From: Conexibacter stalactiti | GTDB taxonomy: Bacteria; Actinomycetota; Thermoleophilia; Solirubrobacterales; Solirubrobacteraceae | Length of the DNA stretch: 64,000 nt | Strand: one strand, 5' to 3' | Assembly (NCBI RefSeq): GCF_035967765.1 | Contig: NZ_JAYWIT010000007.1 | Part shown: positions 1 through 7,979 of the stretch, one piece after another | Position numbering within the stretch: position 1 is the first letter of the stretch | Layout: every line of letters begins with the position of its first letter | Translations under genes and position numbers: made by a program | Notes under the pieces: generated by a model | The model's input: only the letters and a program-made list of their open reading frames with translations | Databases searched by the model: none | Told to the model about the DNA's origin: nothing

Positions 1-1
1 C

Positions 2-55
2 GCCGCGAGAGCGCGGAGAGCGCGCCCCGCCGAGCGCCGGGAGCCGCGCAGATGA
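2..55 (+). CDS. 3' tail of an upstream gene (partial)
   Basis: The first 51 bases read as an open frame that ends in a TGA at 53-55, and that TGA overlaps the ATG of the next gene at 52 as ATGA. The 17 residues visible are Arg/Ala-rich (ending EPRR) and carry no domain information. The ATGA overlap is the normal translational coupling arrangement seen repeatedly in this window, so an upstream operon partner of the two-component system is likely. In related actinobacterial loci such a partner is often a PspC-domain or small membrane protein, but nothing here proves that. Confidence 0.35.
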   Translation, partial: AARARRARPAERREPRR

Positions 56-1266
56 CGGCCGCGCGGCTGCGCGATCCCGCCTGGCGCGCGACCGCGCTGA
101 TCGGCGTCGTGCTGCTGGCCGCACTCGTGCTCGCGCTGGCGGCGCGCGACGGCGCGGCGCGTGCCGCGGCCGTCGCGATGGCGCTCGGCGTGCTGCCGTT
201 GGTGGCACTCGTGCTCGGACCTCCGGCGGTGCGGCGGTTGCGCAGCGCGGAGGGGCGTGCGCTGCTGGCCGCGATCGCCGTCGGGGCCGCCGCGCTGCTG
301 CTGCTCGCGATCGCCCGCTTCGACGGCCGCCAGTCGGTGCTGCTGCTCGCGGTCGCGCTGCTTGGCGCCGCCGCGGGCGTGGTCCTGATCGGCGACGACC
401 TGCGACGTCGCACCGCGCGCGCCGGCAGCCGCGCCGAGCGCTCGCCATGGCAGCGGATGACGGCCGGCGAGCGCGTCCGTGCGCTGCCGTGGCAGTCCGG
501 GGCCGGAGCGCTCCTGATCGGCTGGTCGACGCTCGTCGGCCTCGGCATCGTCGGGCCGTACCTGGCCGACACCGGGATCGCGCTCGCGCTGCTGGTCGTG
601 CTGCTGGTCGGGCTCGCGGGCCTCGTGCTCGTGCTCGTGCCGCTGCTCGTCGGCGCGGCCGCGCGCGGCGACCGCGACCGGCTCGCGCAGGCACGCGAGG
701 ACGAGCGGCTGCGCGTTGCCGCGCACCTGCACGACTCCGTCCTGCAGACGCTCGCGCTCGTGCAGCGGCAGGCCGGCGACCCGGCCGCCGTCGCGCGGCT
801 GGCGAAGGGTCAGGAGCGCGCGCTGCGCGCCTGGATGGCGGGCGAGGCGGAGCTGGGGGCGGCGACGCTCGCCGGCGCGCTGCACGCGACCGTCGACGAG
901 GTCGAGCGCGAGCAGCGCGTCGACGTCGAGGTGACGGTGCTGGGCGACCGCCCGCTCGACGACCCCGGCCGCGCGCTCGTGGCGGCCGCGCGCGAGGCGC
1001 TGCGCAACGCGGCGCGCCACGCGCCCGGCGCCGCGATCGTCGTCTTCGCCGAGCTGTCGGAGCGGGGCGCGGCCGTCTACGTGCGCGACGAAGGCGGTGG
1101 CTTCGCGCTCGAACAGGTCCCGAACGAGCGGCGCGGCGTGCGCGACGCGATCGTCGGCCGGATGACGGGAGCGGGCGGCGCGGCGAACATCGATTCCGTC
1201 CCCGGCGACGGGACCGAGGTCGCGCTGCGGCTCGGCGACGCGATCGGGGAGGCGGGCGATGAGTGA
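52..1266 (+). CDS. NarL-type sensor histidine kinase
   Basis: Membrane histidine kinase that phosphorylates the response regulator encoded immediately downstream. About six hydrophobic segments fill residues 13-205 (for example 15-30, 40-58, 70-88, 95-114, 150-170, 174-203). A dimerisation helix follows with the HisKA_3 motif HLHDSVLQ, predicted phospho-accepting His at residue 227. The HATPase domain shows the N box around Asn319 (EALRNAARH) and a G box DEGGGF at 346-351. Without an obvious extracellular sensor domain, the signal is probably sensed in or near the membrane. The stop overlaps the regulator start by 8 bases, so the two are co-translated. Confident for family; stimulus unknown. 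Confidence 0.9.
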   Translation: MTAARLRDPAWRATALIGVVLLAALVLALAARDGAARAAAVAMALGVLPLVALVLGPPAVRRLRSAEGRALLAAIAVGAAALLLLAIARFDGRQSVLLLAVALLGAAAGVVLIGDDLRRRTARAGSRAERSPWQRMTAGERVRALPWQSGAGALLIGWSTLVGLGIVGPYLADTGIALALLVVLLVGLAGLVLVLVPLLVGAAARGDRDRLAQAREDERLRVAAHLHDSVLQTLALVQRQAGDPAAVARLAKGQERALRAWMAGEAELGAATLAGALHATVDEVEREQRVDVEVTVLGDRPLDDPGRALVAAAREALRNAARHAPGAAIVVFAELSERGAAVYVRDEGGGFALEQVPNERRGVRDAIVGRMTGAGGAANIDSVPGDGTEVALRLGDAIGEAGDE

Positions 1267-1933
1267 CCGGCCGCTCGTCGTGATCGTCGACGACCACCAC
1301 CTCTTCCGCGCGGGCGTGCGCGCGGAGCTGTCGGCCGCCTGCGACGTCGTCGGCGAGGCGGCGACGCCGGAGGAGGCGATCGCCGTGATCGGCGCCGCCT
1401 CGCCCGATGTCGTGCTGCTCGACGTGCACCTGCCGGGCGGCGGCGGCCTGGCGGTGCTGGAGGCGTTCCGCGGTGAGACCGGCGCGCCGGCCTTCCTCGC
1501 GCTGTCGGTCTCCGATGCGGCCGAGGACGTCGTGCCGATGGTGCGCGCCGGGGCGCGCGGCTACGTCACGAAGACGATCGACACGGCGGCGCTGCTCGAC
1601 GCGATCACGCGCGTGCGCGACGGTGAGCCGTACTTCAGCCCGCGGCTGGCCGCCTTCGTGCTGCAGGCGTTCAGCGCCCCGCCGGAGAAGGCGACGGACG
1701 ACGAGCTGGACCAGCTGACGCCGCGCGAGCGCGAGGTCCTCCATCACCTCGCGCGCGGCTACGCCTACAAGGCGATCGGCGCCCGGCTGGGGATCAGCCC
1801 GCGCACCGTCGAGACGCACGTCGGCTCGGTCCTGCGCAAGCTGCAGCTCTCCTCGCGCCACGAGCTGAGCCACTGGGCCGCGAAGCGCGGCCTCGTGGGC
1901 GAGGAGGAGCCGCCGGCGCCCGACGGCCCTTGA
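1259..1933 (+). CDS. NarL/LuxR-family response regulator
   Basis: Two-domain transcription factor and partner of the kinase it overlaps by 8 bases. The receiver domain (residues 5-120) has the acidic pair at Asp11-Asp12, the predicted phosphorylation site Asp55 in LLDVHLPG, and the conserved Lys in YVTKTI. The C-terminal LuxR-type helix-turn-helix starts at LTPREREVL and contains the typical SPRTVETHV recognition segment. It should dimerise and bind DNA once phosphorylated; targets cannot be told from the window. All 17 Arg codons I counted by hand are CGN, in contrast to the AGA-rich genes further on. The gene ends 5 bases before the convergent secreted-protein gene. Confidence 0.93.
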   Translation: MSDRPLVVIVDDHHLFRAGVRAELSAACDVVGEAATPEEAIAVIGAASPDVVLLDVHLPGGGGLAVLEAFRGETGAPAFLALSVSDAAEDVVPMVRAGARGYVTKTIDTAALLDAITRVRDGEPYFSPRLAAFVLQAFSAPPEKATDDELDQLTPREREVLHHLARGYAYKAIGARLGISPRTVETHVGSVLRKLQLSSRHELSHWAAKRGLVGEEEPPAPDGP

Positions 1934-1938
1934 CCGCC

Positions 1939-3414
1939 TCAGCGGCGGCCGCGGCGGCGCGCGGCCTCGCCGTCGGCGACGAAGCGGATCGAGCGCACGA
2001 CCGCGCCGTCCTGCTCGTCGACGGTCACGACGACGAAGCCGCTCGCGACCGTTCTGCGCCCGGACTTCGCCGTCAAGCGATAGCTCCAGCTGCCCGGCTC
2101 GTCGCCGCGCGGCGTCAGCCGCAGCGTCTCTCCGGCGCGCTGCGCCGCGACGTCGGGCAGCGCCATGCCGGGCGTGCTCCACTCCGCGCAGGGGTCGTCG
2201 ACGCGGTAGCCGCGGACGTAGCCGAGACCTTCCAGCCGCACGCTCAGCGGCCGCTCGGCGAGCGCGTGACAGTCGTGGCCGCGCGCGCCCCAGGCGAGCG
2301 TGAGCCGGGCCGGATCGCTCTCGCGCGCGATCGACAGGCGCGGCTCCAGCGCTCTCACGACGGCGACGCTGATGCGGCGCGAGCGTTGCGGGCAGTCGAC
2401 GCCGTCGCGCTGCTCGACCCAGCTCAGCACCACATCCAAGCGCCCGGGCTCGGCGGGCGCGCGCAGCTGCAGCGCGTAGCCGCGCGGCGGCAGCGAGATT
2501 CGCGACGGCTCGCCGACGGCGCGGCCGCCGCGCACGGTCGTCAGCGTCGCGACGAGGTCGCTGACCCGCCGTCCTCTGCGCGCCTGCACCGGCACGAGCG
2601 CGGTGCCGCGCGCCGCCAGCTCGCGTGGAAACGGCTCCCACTCCAGCGCGGGCAGCCCGCTCCGCCGGCAAGCTCCGCCCTCGGTCGGGCGTCTCGCCGT
2701 CGACTGCGGGGTCGTCGGCGCGGACGGCGGGACCGGGGCGCCGCCGGACGGCGCCGCCGGCGCGTCCGGGAGCGGTCTCGGCGGCGGCGGCTCGACGACC
2801 GGCCGCTGACCGTCGAACCAACCGGCGAGCGCGTCGTCGCCGTGCTCGCCGGGATCGTCGGGCAGTCCGTCGGAGCGGCCGCGCGCGACCGCCTCGGCGC
2901 AGCGCGGCGCCGCCTGCGCCAGCAGCGGGTCGGTCAGGGCGAGCGAGATGCGCGCGCCGTCGGGTGAGCGGTCGACGGTCAGCGGGCGCGGGAGCGGATC
3001 GGGCGCGATCGTCGCGCTCGCCGTCAGCGTGCCGTCGAGCGGGTCGGTGGCGAGCGTCAGCACGACGTCGCCGGGCGCGGCCGGCGGCTCGACGCGGCAG
3101 CTCGTGCCGCCGTCGGCGACCGCGTTGGACGCCAGTCGCACGGTCACCGTCGCCGCGTCGACGGCCGGCGGCAGCGGCGGCGGGAGGTGCAGATCGAGCG
3201 CGATCGCCAACGTCCCGGCCGCCGGGTCGAGCACGACGTTCAGCGCTGCGAGGTCGTAGACGACACCGGGGTCGGCGGCGTCGGCGATCGTCGCGGTGCG
3301 CGGCTGCGGCGGCTCCTGCGCCGCGGCTGCGGCGGGCGCTGTCAGCGTCGCGAGCGCGACGCCGGCCGCGAGCGCGGTCAGAAACGATCCCCGTTGGCGC
3401 GCACGCGCTCCCAT
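1939..3414 (-). CDS. secreted protein of unknown function
   Basis: No family recognised. The protein (491 aa from the chosen start) has an Arg-rich N terminus, a hydrophobic segment and an Ala-rich cleavage region, a good Sec signal peptide. The mature part reads as beta-rich: an N-terminal region of alternating hydrophobic and Thr/Val residues, a Pro/Ala/Ser linker near the middle (about residues 215-245, with PPPPRPLP), then a second beta-rich part with scattered cysteines and a basic tail (RRRGRR). I start it at the ATG at 3414 rather than three codons upstream because TAGGAT lies exactly 7 bases before that ATG. It may be a cell-surface or matrix protein; this is inference. Confidence 0.65.
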   Translation of the reverse strand: MGARARQRGSFLTALAAGVALATLTAPAAAAAQEPPQPRTATIADAADPGVVYDLAALNVVLDPAAGTLAIALDLHLPPPLPPAVDAATVTVRLASNAVADGGTSCRVEPPAAPGDVVLTLATDPLDGTLTASATIAPDPLPRPLTVDRSPDGARISLALTDPLLAQAAPRCAEAVARGRSDGLPDDPGEHGDDALAGWFDGQRPVVEPPPPRPLPDAPAAPSGGAPVPPSAPTTPQSTARRPTEGGACRRSGLPALEWEPFPRELAARGTALVPVQARRGRRVSDLVATLTTVRGGRAVGEPSRISLPPRGYALQLRAPAEPGRLDVVLSWVEQRDGVDCPQRSRRISVAVVRALEPRLSIARESDPARLTLAWGARGHDCHALAERPLSVRLEGLGYVRGYRVDDPCAEWSTPGMALPDVAAQRAGETLRLTPRGDEPGSWSYRLTAKSGRRTVASGFVVVTVDEQDGAVVRSIRFVADGEAARRRGRR

Positions 3415-3421
3415 GCCGGGC

Positions 3422-3427
3422 ATCCTA
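3422..3427 (-). promoter_or_regulatory. -10 hexamer TAGGAT, leaderless type
   Basis: TAGGAT on the minus strand sits 7 bases before the ATG at 3414, which would place the transcription start on the start codon. It decides the start of the secreted-protein gene. Confidence 0.45.
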
Positions 3428-3431
3428 CCGA

Positions 3432-3453
3432 CCGCTCAACCGCTGCTGAGCGG
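3432..3453 (-). terminator. hairpin after ligC
   Basis: CCGCTCA and TGAGCGG form a 7-base stem with an 8-base loop in the 75-base gap downstream of the ligase gene. There is no T tract, so it is only a plausible terminator. Confidence 0.35.
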
Positions 3454-3489
3454 TCTGGTGCCGCGGCCGCCCACCGCGCCGCCGCGCCC

Positions 3490-4434
3490 TCAGTCGTCGA
3501 GCTGCTCGATGCGGCAGTCGGCCGGCGGCTTGTCCTCGCGCCAGCGCTTCAGCTTCGCGCCGTGGCGGATGCGGCCGCCGGCGACGTGGTCGAAGCTGAC
3601 CTCGACGACCAGCTCGGGCCGCAGCCCGACCCATTCGAGGTCCTTGTCGTTCTTCCAGCGCGAGGGGTCGGCGGAGCCGCGCTCGCCGCTCTCGAACGGC
3701 CGCAGTCTGTCGACCAGCGAGCGTCTCTCCGCCGCTCTCAGCGACGACGTGTGGCCGACCACGCGCAGTTCGCCGGCATCGTCGTAGAGGCCGAGGATCA
3801 GCGAGCCGACGGTCAGCGGCTCCTTGCCGGGGCGCCAGCCGACGAGCACGGCGTCGGCGGTGCGCAGGCGCTTGATCTTCGCCATCCCGGCGCGCTCGCC
3901 GGGGCGGTAGGGGGCGTCCCACTCCTTCGCGACGACGCCCTCGGCGCTGCGCAGCCATTGCTCGGCCTCCTGCGGCGTGCGCACGAGCGGGGTGCGATCG
4001 AGGCCGGGGGCGTCCAAGGCCTCCAGCGCCGCCCGCCGCGCCGAGAACGGCTCGCTCAGCAGCGAGCGCTCGTCGTCGGCGAGCAGGTCGAAGGCGATGT
4101 AGCGGGCCGGCGTCTCGACCGACAGCTTCTCGATCCGTGACGCGGCCGGGTGGATCCGCTGCGAGAGCAGGTCGAAGTCCTGACGGCCCTCGGCGTCCTC
4201 GATCACGATCTCGCCGTCGACGACGTAGCGGCCGGGCGGGAAGTTGAGCTCGGGGAAATAGCGCTCCAGCGGTCTGCCGCCGCGCGACTGGATCCGCACG
4301 CTGTCGCCCTCGACGAACGCGATCGCGCGGAAGCCGTCGAACTTCGGCTCGTACGCCCAGCTATCGCCGCTCGGAAGTGACGAGCGCGAGCGAGCCAGCT
4401 GAGGGCTGAGGGGCGGGCTGAGCGGAAGCGCCAC
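3490..4434 (-). CDS. ligC: ATP-dependent DNA ligase, LigC type
   Basis: Single-polypeptide ATP-dependent DNA ligase (314 aa), matching the short actinobacterial LigC group made of adenylation plus OB domains, without the LigD primase or nuclease modules. Motif I EPKFDGFR places the AMP-accepting lysine at residue 31; motif III is VVDGEIVI, motif IV EGVVAKE, and motif V MAKIKRLRTAD. The C-terminal part carries the WVGLRPELVVEV and RHGAKLKRWR signatures that LigC proteins share. In mycobacteria these enzymes act as back-up ligases in base-excision or end-joining repair. It starts at a GTG (4434) inside the 3' end of the upstream EamA gene, a 74-base overlap on the same strand, so the two are probably one unit; TACCAT at 4444-4449 could also give an internal promoter. 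Confidence 0.88.
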   Translation of the reverse strand: MALPLSPPLSPQLARSRSSLPSGDSWAYEPKFDGFRAIAFVEGDSVRIQSRGGRPLERYFPELNFPPGRYVVDGEIVIEDAEGRQDFDLLSQRIHPAASRIEKLSVETPARYIAFDLLADDERSLLSEPFSARRAALEALDAPGLDRTPLVRTPQEAEQWLRSAEGVVAKEWDAPYRPGERAGMAKIKRLRTADAVLVGWRPGKEPLTVGSLILGLYDDAGELRVVGHTSSLRAAERRSLVDRLRPFESGERGSADPSRWKNDKDLEWVGLRPELVVEVSFDHVAGGRIRHGAKLKRWREDKPPADCRIEQLDD

Positions 4435-5371
4435 GGTGGCGCGATGGTATCGGCAGCGACAGCGTGCTGGTGCGCAGGCGGGCCGCGACGGGCAGTTGGA
4501 TGACCACGACCGCTGAGACGACGAGCAGTCCGCCGAGCAGCTGGACCGGCCCGAGCGCCTCGCTGAAGACGAGGCCGCCGAGCGTCACCGCGACGAGCGG
4601 GTCGAGCGCCGACATGATCGAGGCGCGGCTGGGGCCGAGCCGCTCGACGCCCGCTATGAAGGCGGTCATGCCGACGGCGGTCGAGAAGACGGCGATCACG
4701 GCGATCCACAGCCACGCCTGCCAGTGCAGCGCGCCGAGGTCGACCGAGCCGGAGGCGGTGCCGGCCGTCGCGAAGGCGATCGCGGCGCCCGTGCAGACGA
4801 GCGCGGAGAAGGTCAGCGGATGGAGGCGGCCGCCGAGCGCATCGGCGCTCAGCACGTAGGTCGCGTAGAGCGCGGCGGCGGCGAGCGCGAGCACGACGCC
4901 GAGCGGGTCGATCGCGCCGGTCGAGCCGCCCGCGAGCACGAGCAGGACGCCGCTGGAGGCGATCGCGACGGCGCCGAGCCGGCGGCGCGACGCCGGCTCG
5001 CGGCGCAGCACGATCGCGGCGATCACGACGATCGCCGGGTAGCTGAACATCAGCAGCTCGCCGAGCGACGCGTCGATCCGCGTCAGCGCGGTCGCGTAGA
5101 GGCCCGACTCGGCGCTGTAGAGGAAGAGCCCGAGGCCGAGCGCGGCGAGCGCGGCGCGACGCGAGCCGATCCGTGCGACGCCGCGGTAGGCGGCGAAGCC
5201 CCACAGCAGCGCGGCGCCGATCGCGAAGCGGACCGACATCAGCGTCAGCACCGAGGCGCCGGCGGCGTAGGCGAGCTTGGCGAGCACCGCCATCGAGCCG
5301 AAGCCGACCGCGGCGATCAGGCACAGGAGCAGCCCCTGGCGCTCGCGGCTGATGTCGGGAGAAACGTTCAC
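4361..5371 (-). CDS. EamA/DMT-family permease
   Basis: Integral membrane exporter of the drug/metabolite transporter superfamily, 336 aa, with about ten hydrophobic helices in two EamA repeats (roughly residues 8-140 and 150-285) and a short polar cytoplasmic tail rich in Pro, Ser and Arg. Such permeases export amino acids or small metabolites; the substrate here is unknown. I prefer the GTG at 5371 (NVSPDISRERQG follows) because TACCTT lies 7 bases before it. The divergent LysR gene suggests that its regulator controls this exporter, a common LysR-exporter arrangement. The unusual polar tail overlaps ligC by 74 bases. Confidence 0.85.
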   Translation of the reverse strand: MNVSPDISRERQGLLLCLIAAVGFGSMAVLAKLAYAAGASVLTLMSVRFAIGAALLWGFAAYRGVARIGSRRAALAALGLGLFLYSAESGLYATALTRIDASLGELLMFSYPAIVVIAAIVLRREPASRRRLGAVAIASSGVLLVLAGGSTGAIDPLGVVLALAAAALYATYVLSADALGGRLHPLTFSALVCTGAAIAFATAGTASGSVDLGALHWQAWLWIAVIAVFSTAVGMTAFIAGVERLGPSRASIMSALDPLVAVTLGGLVFSEALGPVQLLGGLLVVSAVVVIQLPVAARLRTSTLSLPIPSRHRGASAQPAPQPSAGSLALVTSERR

Positions 5372-5442
5372 GCAGACCAAGGTAGGCGTGCGCGTGCCAT
5401 CGCGTTACCCTTGATCTCCATCGGTATCCATAGGATCTGCCT
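5372..5442. promoter_or_regulatory. divergent EamA / LysR control region
   Basis: This 71-base gap is AT-rich for the window. It holds TACCTT (minus strand, 5379-5384) 7 bases before the EamA GTG and TAGGAT (plus strand, 5431-5436) 6 bases before the LysR TTG. The inverted repeat ATCC-ATA-GGAT at 5426-5436 overlaps the LysR -10, the expected place for autoregulatory LysR binding. Confidence 0.45.
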
Positions 5443-6360
5443 TTGACACTGCAACAGCTCCAGTACTTCCTCGCCGCGATCGAGCACGGCACCTTCAGCG
5501 CCGCCGCCGACGCGCTCTACATGGCGCAGCCGTCGCTGTCGGAGCAGATCCGCCGCCTGGAGACGGAGCTGGGCGTCGCGCTGTTCGTGCGCGCCGGCCG
5601 CAGACTGGTGCTGACCGAGGCCGGCCGCGCGCTGCGGCCCGAGGCCGAGCGGACGCTGGAGGCGGCGGCCCGCGCGGCCGCGTCGGTCGCCGACGTGCGC
5701 GAGCTGCGCGCCGGCACGGCGACCTTCGGCACCTTCGGCGACGCGCCGACCTGGCTGATCGGCAACGTCGCCGCCGCCTTCCGCCGCCGCCACCCCGACG
5801 TGCGCCTGCGCGTCGTCGGGCTCAACTCCAGCGAGGTCGCCGACGAGGTGCGCGAGGGCAGCGTCGAGGCCGGCCTCGTCGTGCTGCCGATCGACGACGC
5901 CGGCCTCGACGTGCGCCCCGCGATGGAGGACGAGCTGGTCTACGTCAGCGCGGCGCCGGAGCGCGTCAGCGGGCCGATCGCGATCGAGCGGCTCGCCGAC
6001 GCGCCGCTGATCCTCTACGACGCCCGCTGGGGCTGGGAGGACCCGACCCGCCGCGCGCTGCTCGCACGCGCCCAGCGCGCCGGCATGCGGCTGGAGCCGG
6101 CGATCGAGGTCGAGGAGGTCGGCAACGCGCTCGACCTCGCCGCCCGCGGCCTCGGCGACACCGTCATCTCCGCCTCGATCTCGCTGCGCCGCGGCGCGCT
6201 CCCGAGCGCGCTCAGATACGTCTCCTTCGATCCGCCGCTGCACGAGACCTTCGCCTTCATCACGCGCCGCGACGCCGTCCTCTCGCCCGCGACGAGAGAG
6301 CTGATCGCGCTCGCCGAGCGCCAGCTCGCCGACATGGAGGCGCGGCGCGCGGCGGCGTAG
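5443..6360 (+). CDS. LysR-family transcriptional regulator
   Basis: 305-residue LysR regulator. Residues 1-60 form the winged helix-turn-helix, beginning with the very typical LQQLQYFLAAIEHGTFSAAA and the recognition segment QPSLSEQIRRLE. The remainder is the periplasmic-binding-protein-like co-inducer domain (AGTATFGTFGDAPTW onwards, about 90-295). The start is a TTG, the only codon that begins the conserved LTTR N terminus. It is transcribed away from the EamA permease and probably controls it and itself. The stop codon directly abuts the convergent SDR gene. The effector is not predictable from sequence. Confidence 0.92.
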   Translation: MTLQQLQYFLAAIEHGTFSAAADALYMAQPSLSEQIRRLETELGVALFVRAGRRLVLTEAGRALRPEAERTLEAAARAAASVADVRELRAGTATFGTFGDAPTWLIGNVAAAFRRRHPDVRLRVVGLNSSEVADEVREGSVEAGLVVLPIDDAGLDVRPAMEDELVYVSAAPERVSGPIAIERLADAPLILYDARWGWEDPTRRALLARAQRAGMRLEPAIEVEEVGNALDLAARGLGDTVISASISLRRGALPSALRYVSFDPPLHETFAFITRRDAVLSPATRELIALAERQLADMEARRAAA

Positions 6361-7167
6361 TCAGTCGCGGCGCGGCGCCGCGCTCGGTCCGCGCAGGCGG
6401 CGCAGGATCGCGTCGGCGAAGCGCGGGGAGATGCCGTTGGCGACGCCGAGCAGGCCGACGAGGCGGGGAAAGGCGACCGTGCGGCGGTCGGCGGCGACGG
6501 CGGCGAGGATCGCGTCGGCGAGCGCGTCGGGCGAGGCCGCTCTGGCATCGCCGCGGTACCAGGCCGGCATGCGCGCCTTCTCGTGGTCGTGCAGCGCGGT
6601 TGCGATCTCGCCCGGGAAGGCGACCGTCAGCGAGACGCCGGTGCCCGCCAGCTCGTGCCGCAGCGCCTCGCCGAAGGCGCGCTGGGCGGCCTTCGTCGCG
6701 CCGTAGACGGCGGCGTCGGGGAAGGCGCGCTGGCCGGCGCCGGAGGAGACGATCACGACGTGGCCGCGGCCGGCGGCGACCATCGGCTCCAGCGCCGCCC
6801 GCACCGTCCAGACGGTCCCGAGCCAGTTGACCGCCGTCATCTGCTCGATCCGCTCCGGCGACAGCTCGCGGAACGGGCCGTAGTGGGCGATGCCGGCGTT
6901 GGCGACGACGAGGTCGATCCCGCCGGTCGCGGCGACGAACCGCTCCACCGCCGCCTCGACCTGCGACCGCTCGGAGACGTCACACGGCAGCGCGTGATGG
7001 CCGCCGGCGAGCCCGGGCAGCTCGGCCGCGAGCCGCTCCAGCTCCGGCGCCGAGCGCGCCGCCAGGCCGACGCGCGCGCCGCGCGCCGCCAGCGTGTGCG
7101 CGAGCGCGCGCCCGATTCCGCTCGATGCGCCCGTCACGAGCGCGCGCGTGCCGCTGCCGACCTCCAT
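6361..7167 (-). CDS. short-chain dehydrogenase/reductase
   Basis: Classical SDR oxidoreductase (268 aa). The Rossmann nucleotide-binding motif TGASSGIG is at 12-19, NAG at 90-92, the catalytic serine in VSSG near 141-142, and Tyr155-x3-Lys159 in YGATK. The C-terminal extension (about 225-268) resembles membrane-associated SDRs that reduce lipid or steroid-like ketones, but the substrate is not identifiable. A longer frame runs upstream to 7335; I reject that extension because it would cover the divergent regulator and because TAAGCT is 7 bases before the ATG at 7167. It is convergent with the LysR gene with no intergenic space. Confidence 0.88.
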   Translation of the reverse strand: MEVGSGTRALVTGASSGIGRALAHTLAARGARVGLAARSAPELERLAAELPGLAGGHHALPCDVSERSQVEAAVERFVAATGGIDLVVANAGIAHYGPFRELSPERIEQMTAVNWLGTVWTVRAALEPMVAAGRGHVVIVSSGAGQRAFPDAAVYGATKAAQRAFGEALRHELAGTGVSLTVAFPGEIATALHDHEKARMPAWYRGDARAASPDALADAILAAVAADRRTVAFPRLVGLLGVANGISPRFADAILRRLRGPSAAPRRD

Positions 7168-7243
7168 GGGGGCGAGCTTAGTACTACGATCCGGAGTCCG
7201 GGCCGGGTTGCCGGCGAATCGAGCAGCGGAAAGGGGAGCACGC
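7168..7243. promoter_or_regulatory. divergent SDR / DtxR promoter with palindrome
   Basis: The gap contains TAAGCT (minus, 7175-7180) 7 bases before the SDR start and a perfect palindrome TAGTACTA at 7179-7186 that overlaps it. A purine-rich Shine-Dalgarno (AAAGGGGAG) sits near 7230-7238 before the regulator GTG. The palindrome is a candidate metalloregulator operator; it does not match the canonical DtxR box in full. Confidence 0.4.
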
Positions 7244-7960
7244 GTGTCCCACGAGCACGTGACGGTCGCGGAGGAGGAGTACCTCCAGATGCTCTTCTGG
7301 CTGTTCGAGGCCAACCTGCCGATGACGGGCGCCAACCTCGCGCGCGCGATGCAGCTGTCGGCGCCGACGGTCCACGAGATGCTCGGCCGGCTCGCGCGCG
7401 ACGGCTACGTCACGCGCGAGGCCGACAAGTCGATCTCGTTCACCGAGGAGGGCCGCCGGCAGGCCGAGGAGGTCACCAGCCGCCATCGCCTGATCGAGCG
7501 CTTCCTGACCGACGTCGTCGGCGTCCCGTGGGACGAGGTGCACGAGGAGGCCGAGCGGCTCGAGCACGCGATGACGCCCCGCTTCGAGGCGTACGTGCGC
7601 GCGTCGGTCTCTGACGCCACGACCTGCCCGCACGGCCATCCGATCAAGGTCGGCGAGCGCATCTCAGGCGTGCCGCTGGCCGACTGCGTGGTCGGCGCCA
7701 GCGTCAGCATCCTGCGGCTGGAGAACGAGGCCGAGGACGTCCTCCACTACCTGATGGCCCACGGCATCGAGCCGGGTCTCGACGGCACCGTCGCCGCCAG
7801 CGACGACGAGCAGGTGACGGTCGCGACCGCCGCAGGCGAGGAGCGCACGATCACGCGCATCGTCGCCGAGACGGTCACCGTCAGAGCCGACCCCTCACCG
7901 CCGCCCCGCACCGCGATTCCGGCGGAGCAGCTGGTAATGGGCGACCGCTACGGCCGATGA
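7244..7960 (+). CDS. DtxR/MntR-family metal-dependent regulator
   Basis: 238-residue metal-dependent repressor. An N-terminal winged helix (residues 10-70, SAPTVHEMLGRL recognition helix) is followed by the dimerisation and metal domain and a C-terminal FeoA/SH3-like domain after TTCPHGHPI. Aligning by eye with DtxR, the ancillary ligands His81, Glu85 and His100 and the primary ligands Glu107 and His108 are kept. The DtxR Cys102 position is Glu104 and the Met10 position is Glu12, which is the carboxylate-rich pattern of manganese-sensing MntR. I therefore favour Mn or mixed specificity; this is inference. The GTG start has a good ribosome-binding site and follows the divergent SDR promoter. 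Confidence 0.85.
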   Translation: MSHEHVTVAEEEYLQMLFWLFEANLPMTGANLARAMQLSAPTVHEMLGRLARDGYVTREADKSISFTEEGRRQAEEVTSRHRLIERFLTDVVGVPWDEVHEEAERLEHAMTPRFEAYVRASVSDATTCPHGHPIKVGERISGVPLADCVVGASVSILRLENEAEDVLHYLMAHGIEPGLDGTVAASDDEQVTVATAAGEERTITRIVAETVTVRADPSPPPRTAIPAEQLVMGDRYGR

Positions 7961-7979
7961 CCTGAGCGGGCCGCTCAGG
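7961..7979. terminator. bidirectional hairpin terminator
   Basis: CCTGAGCG and CGCTCAGG form a perfect 8-base stem with a 3-base loop between the convergent regulator and aminotransferase genes; it overlaps the aminotransferase stop codon. Confidence 0.6.
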
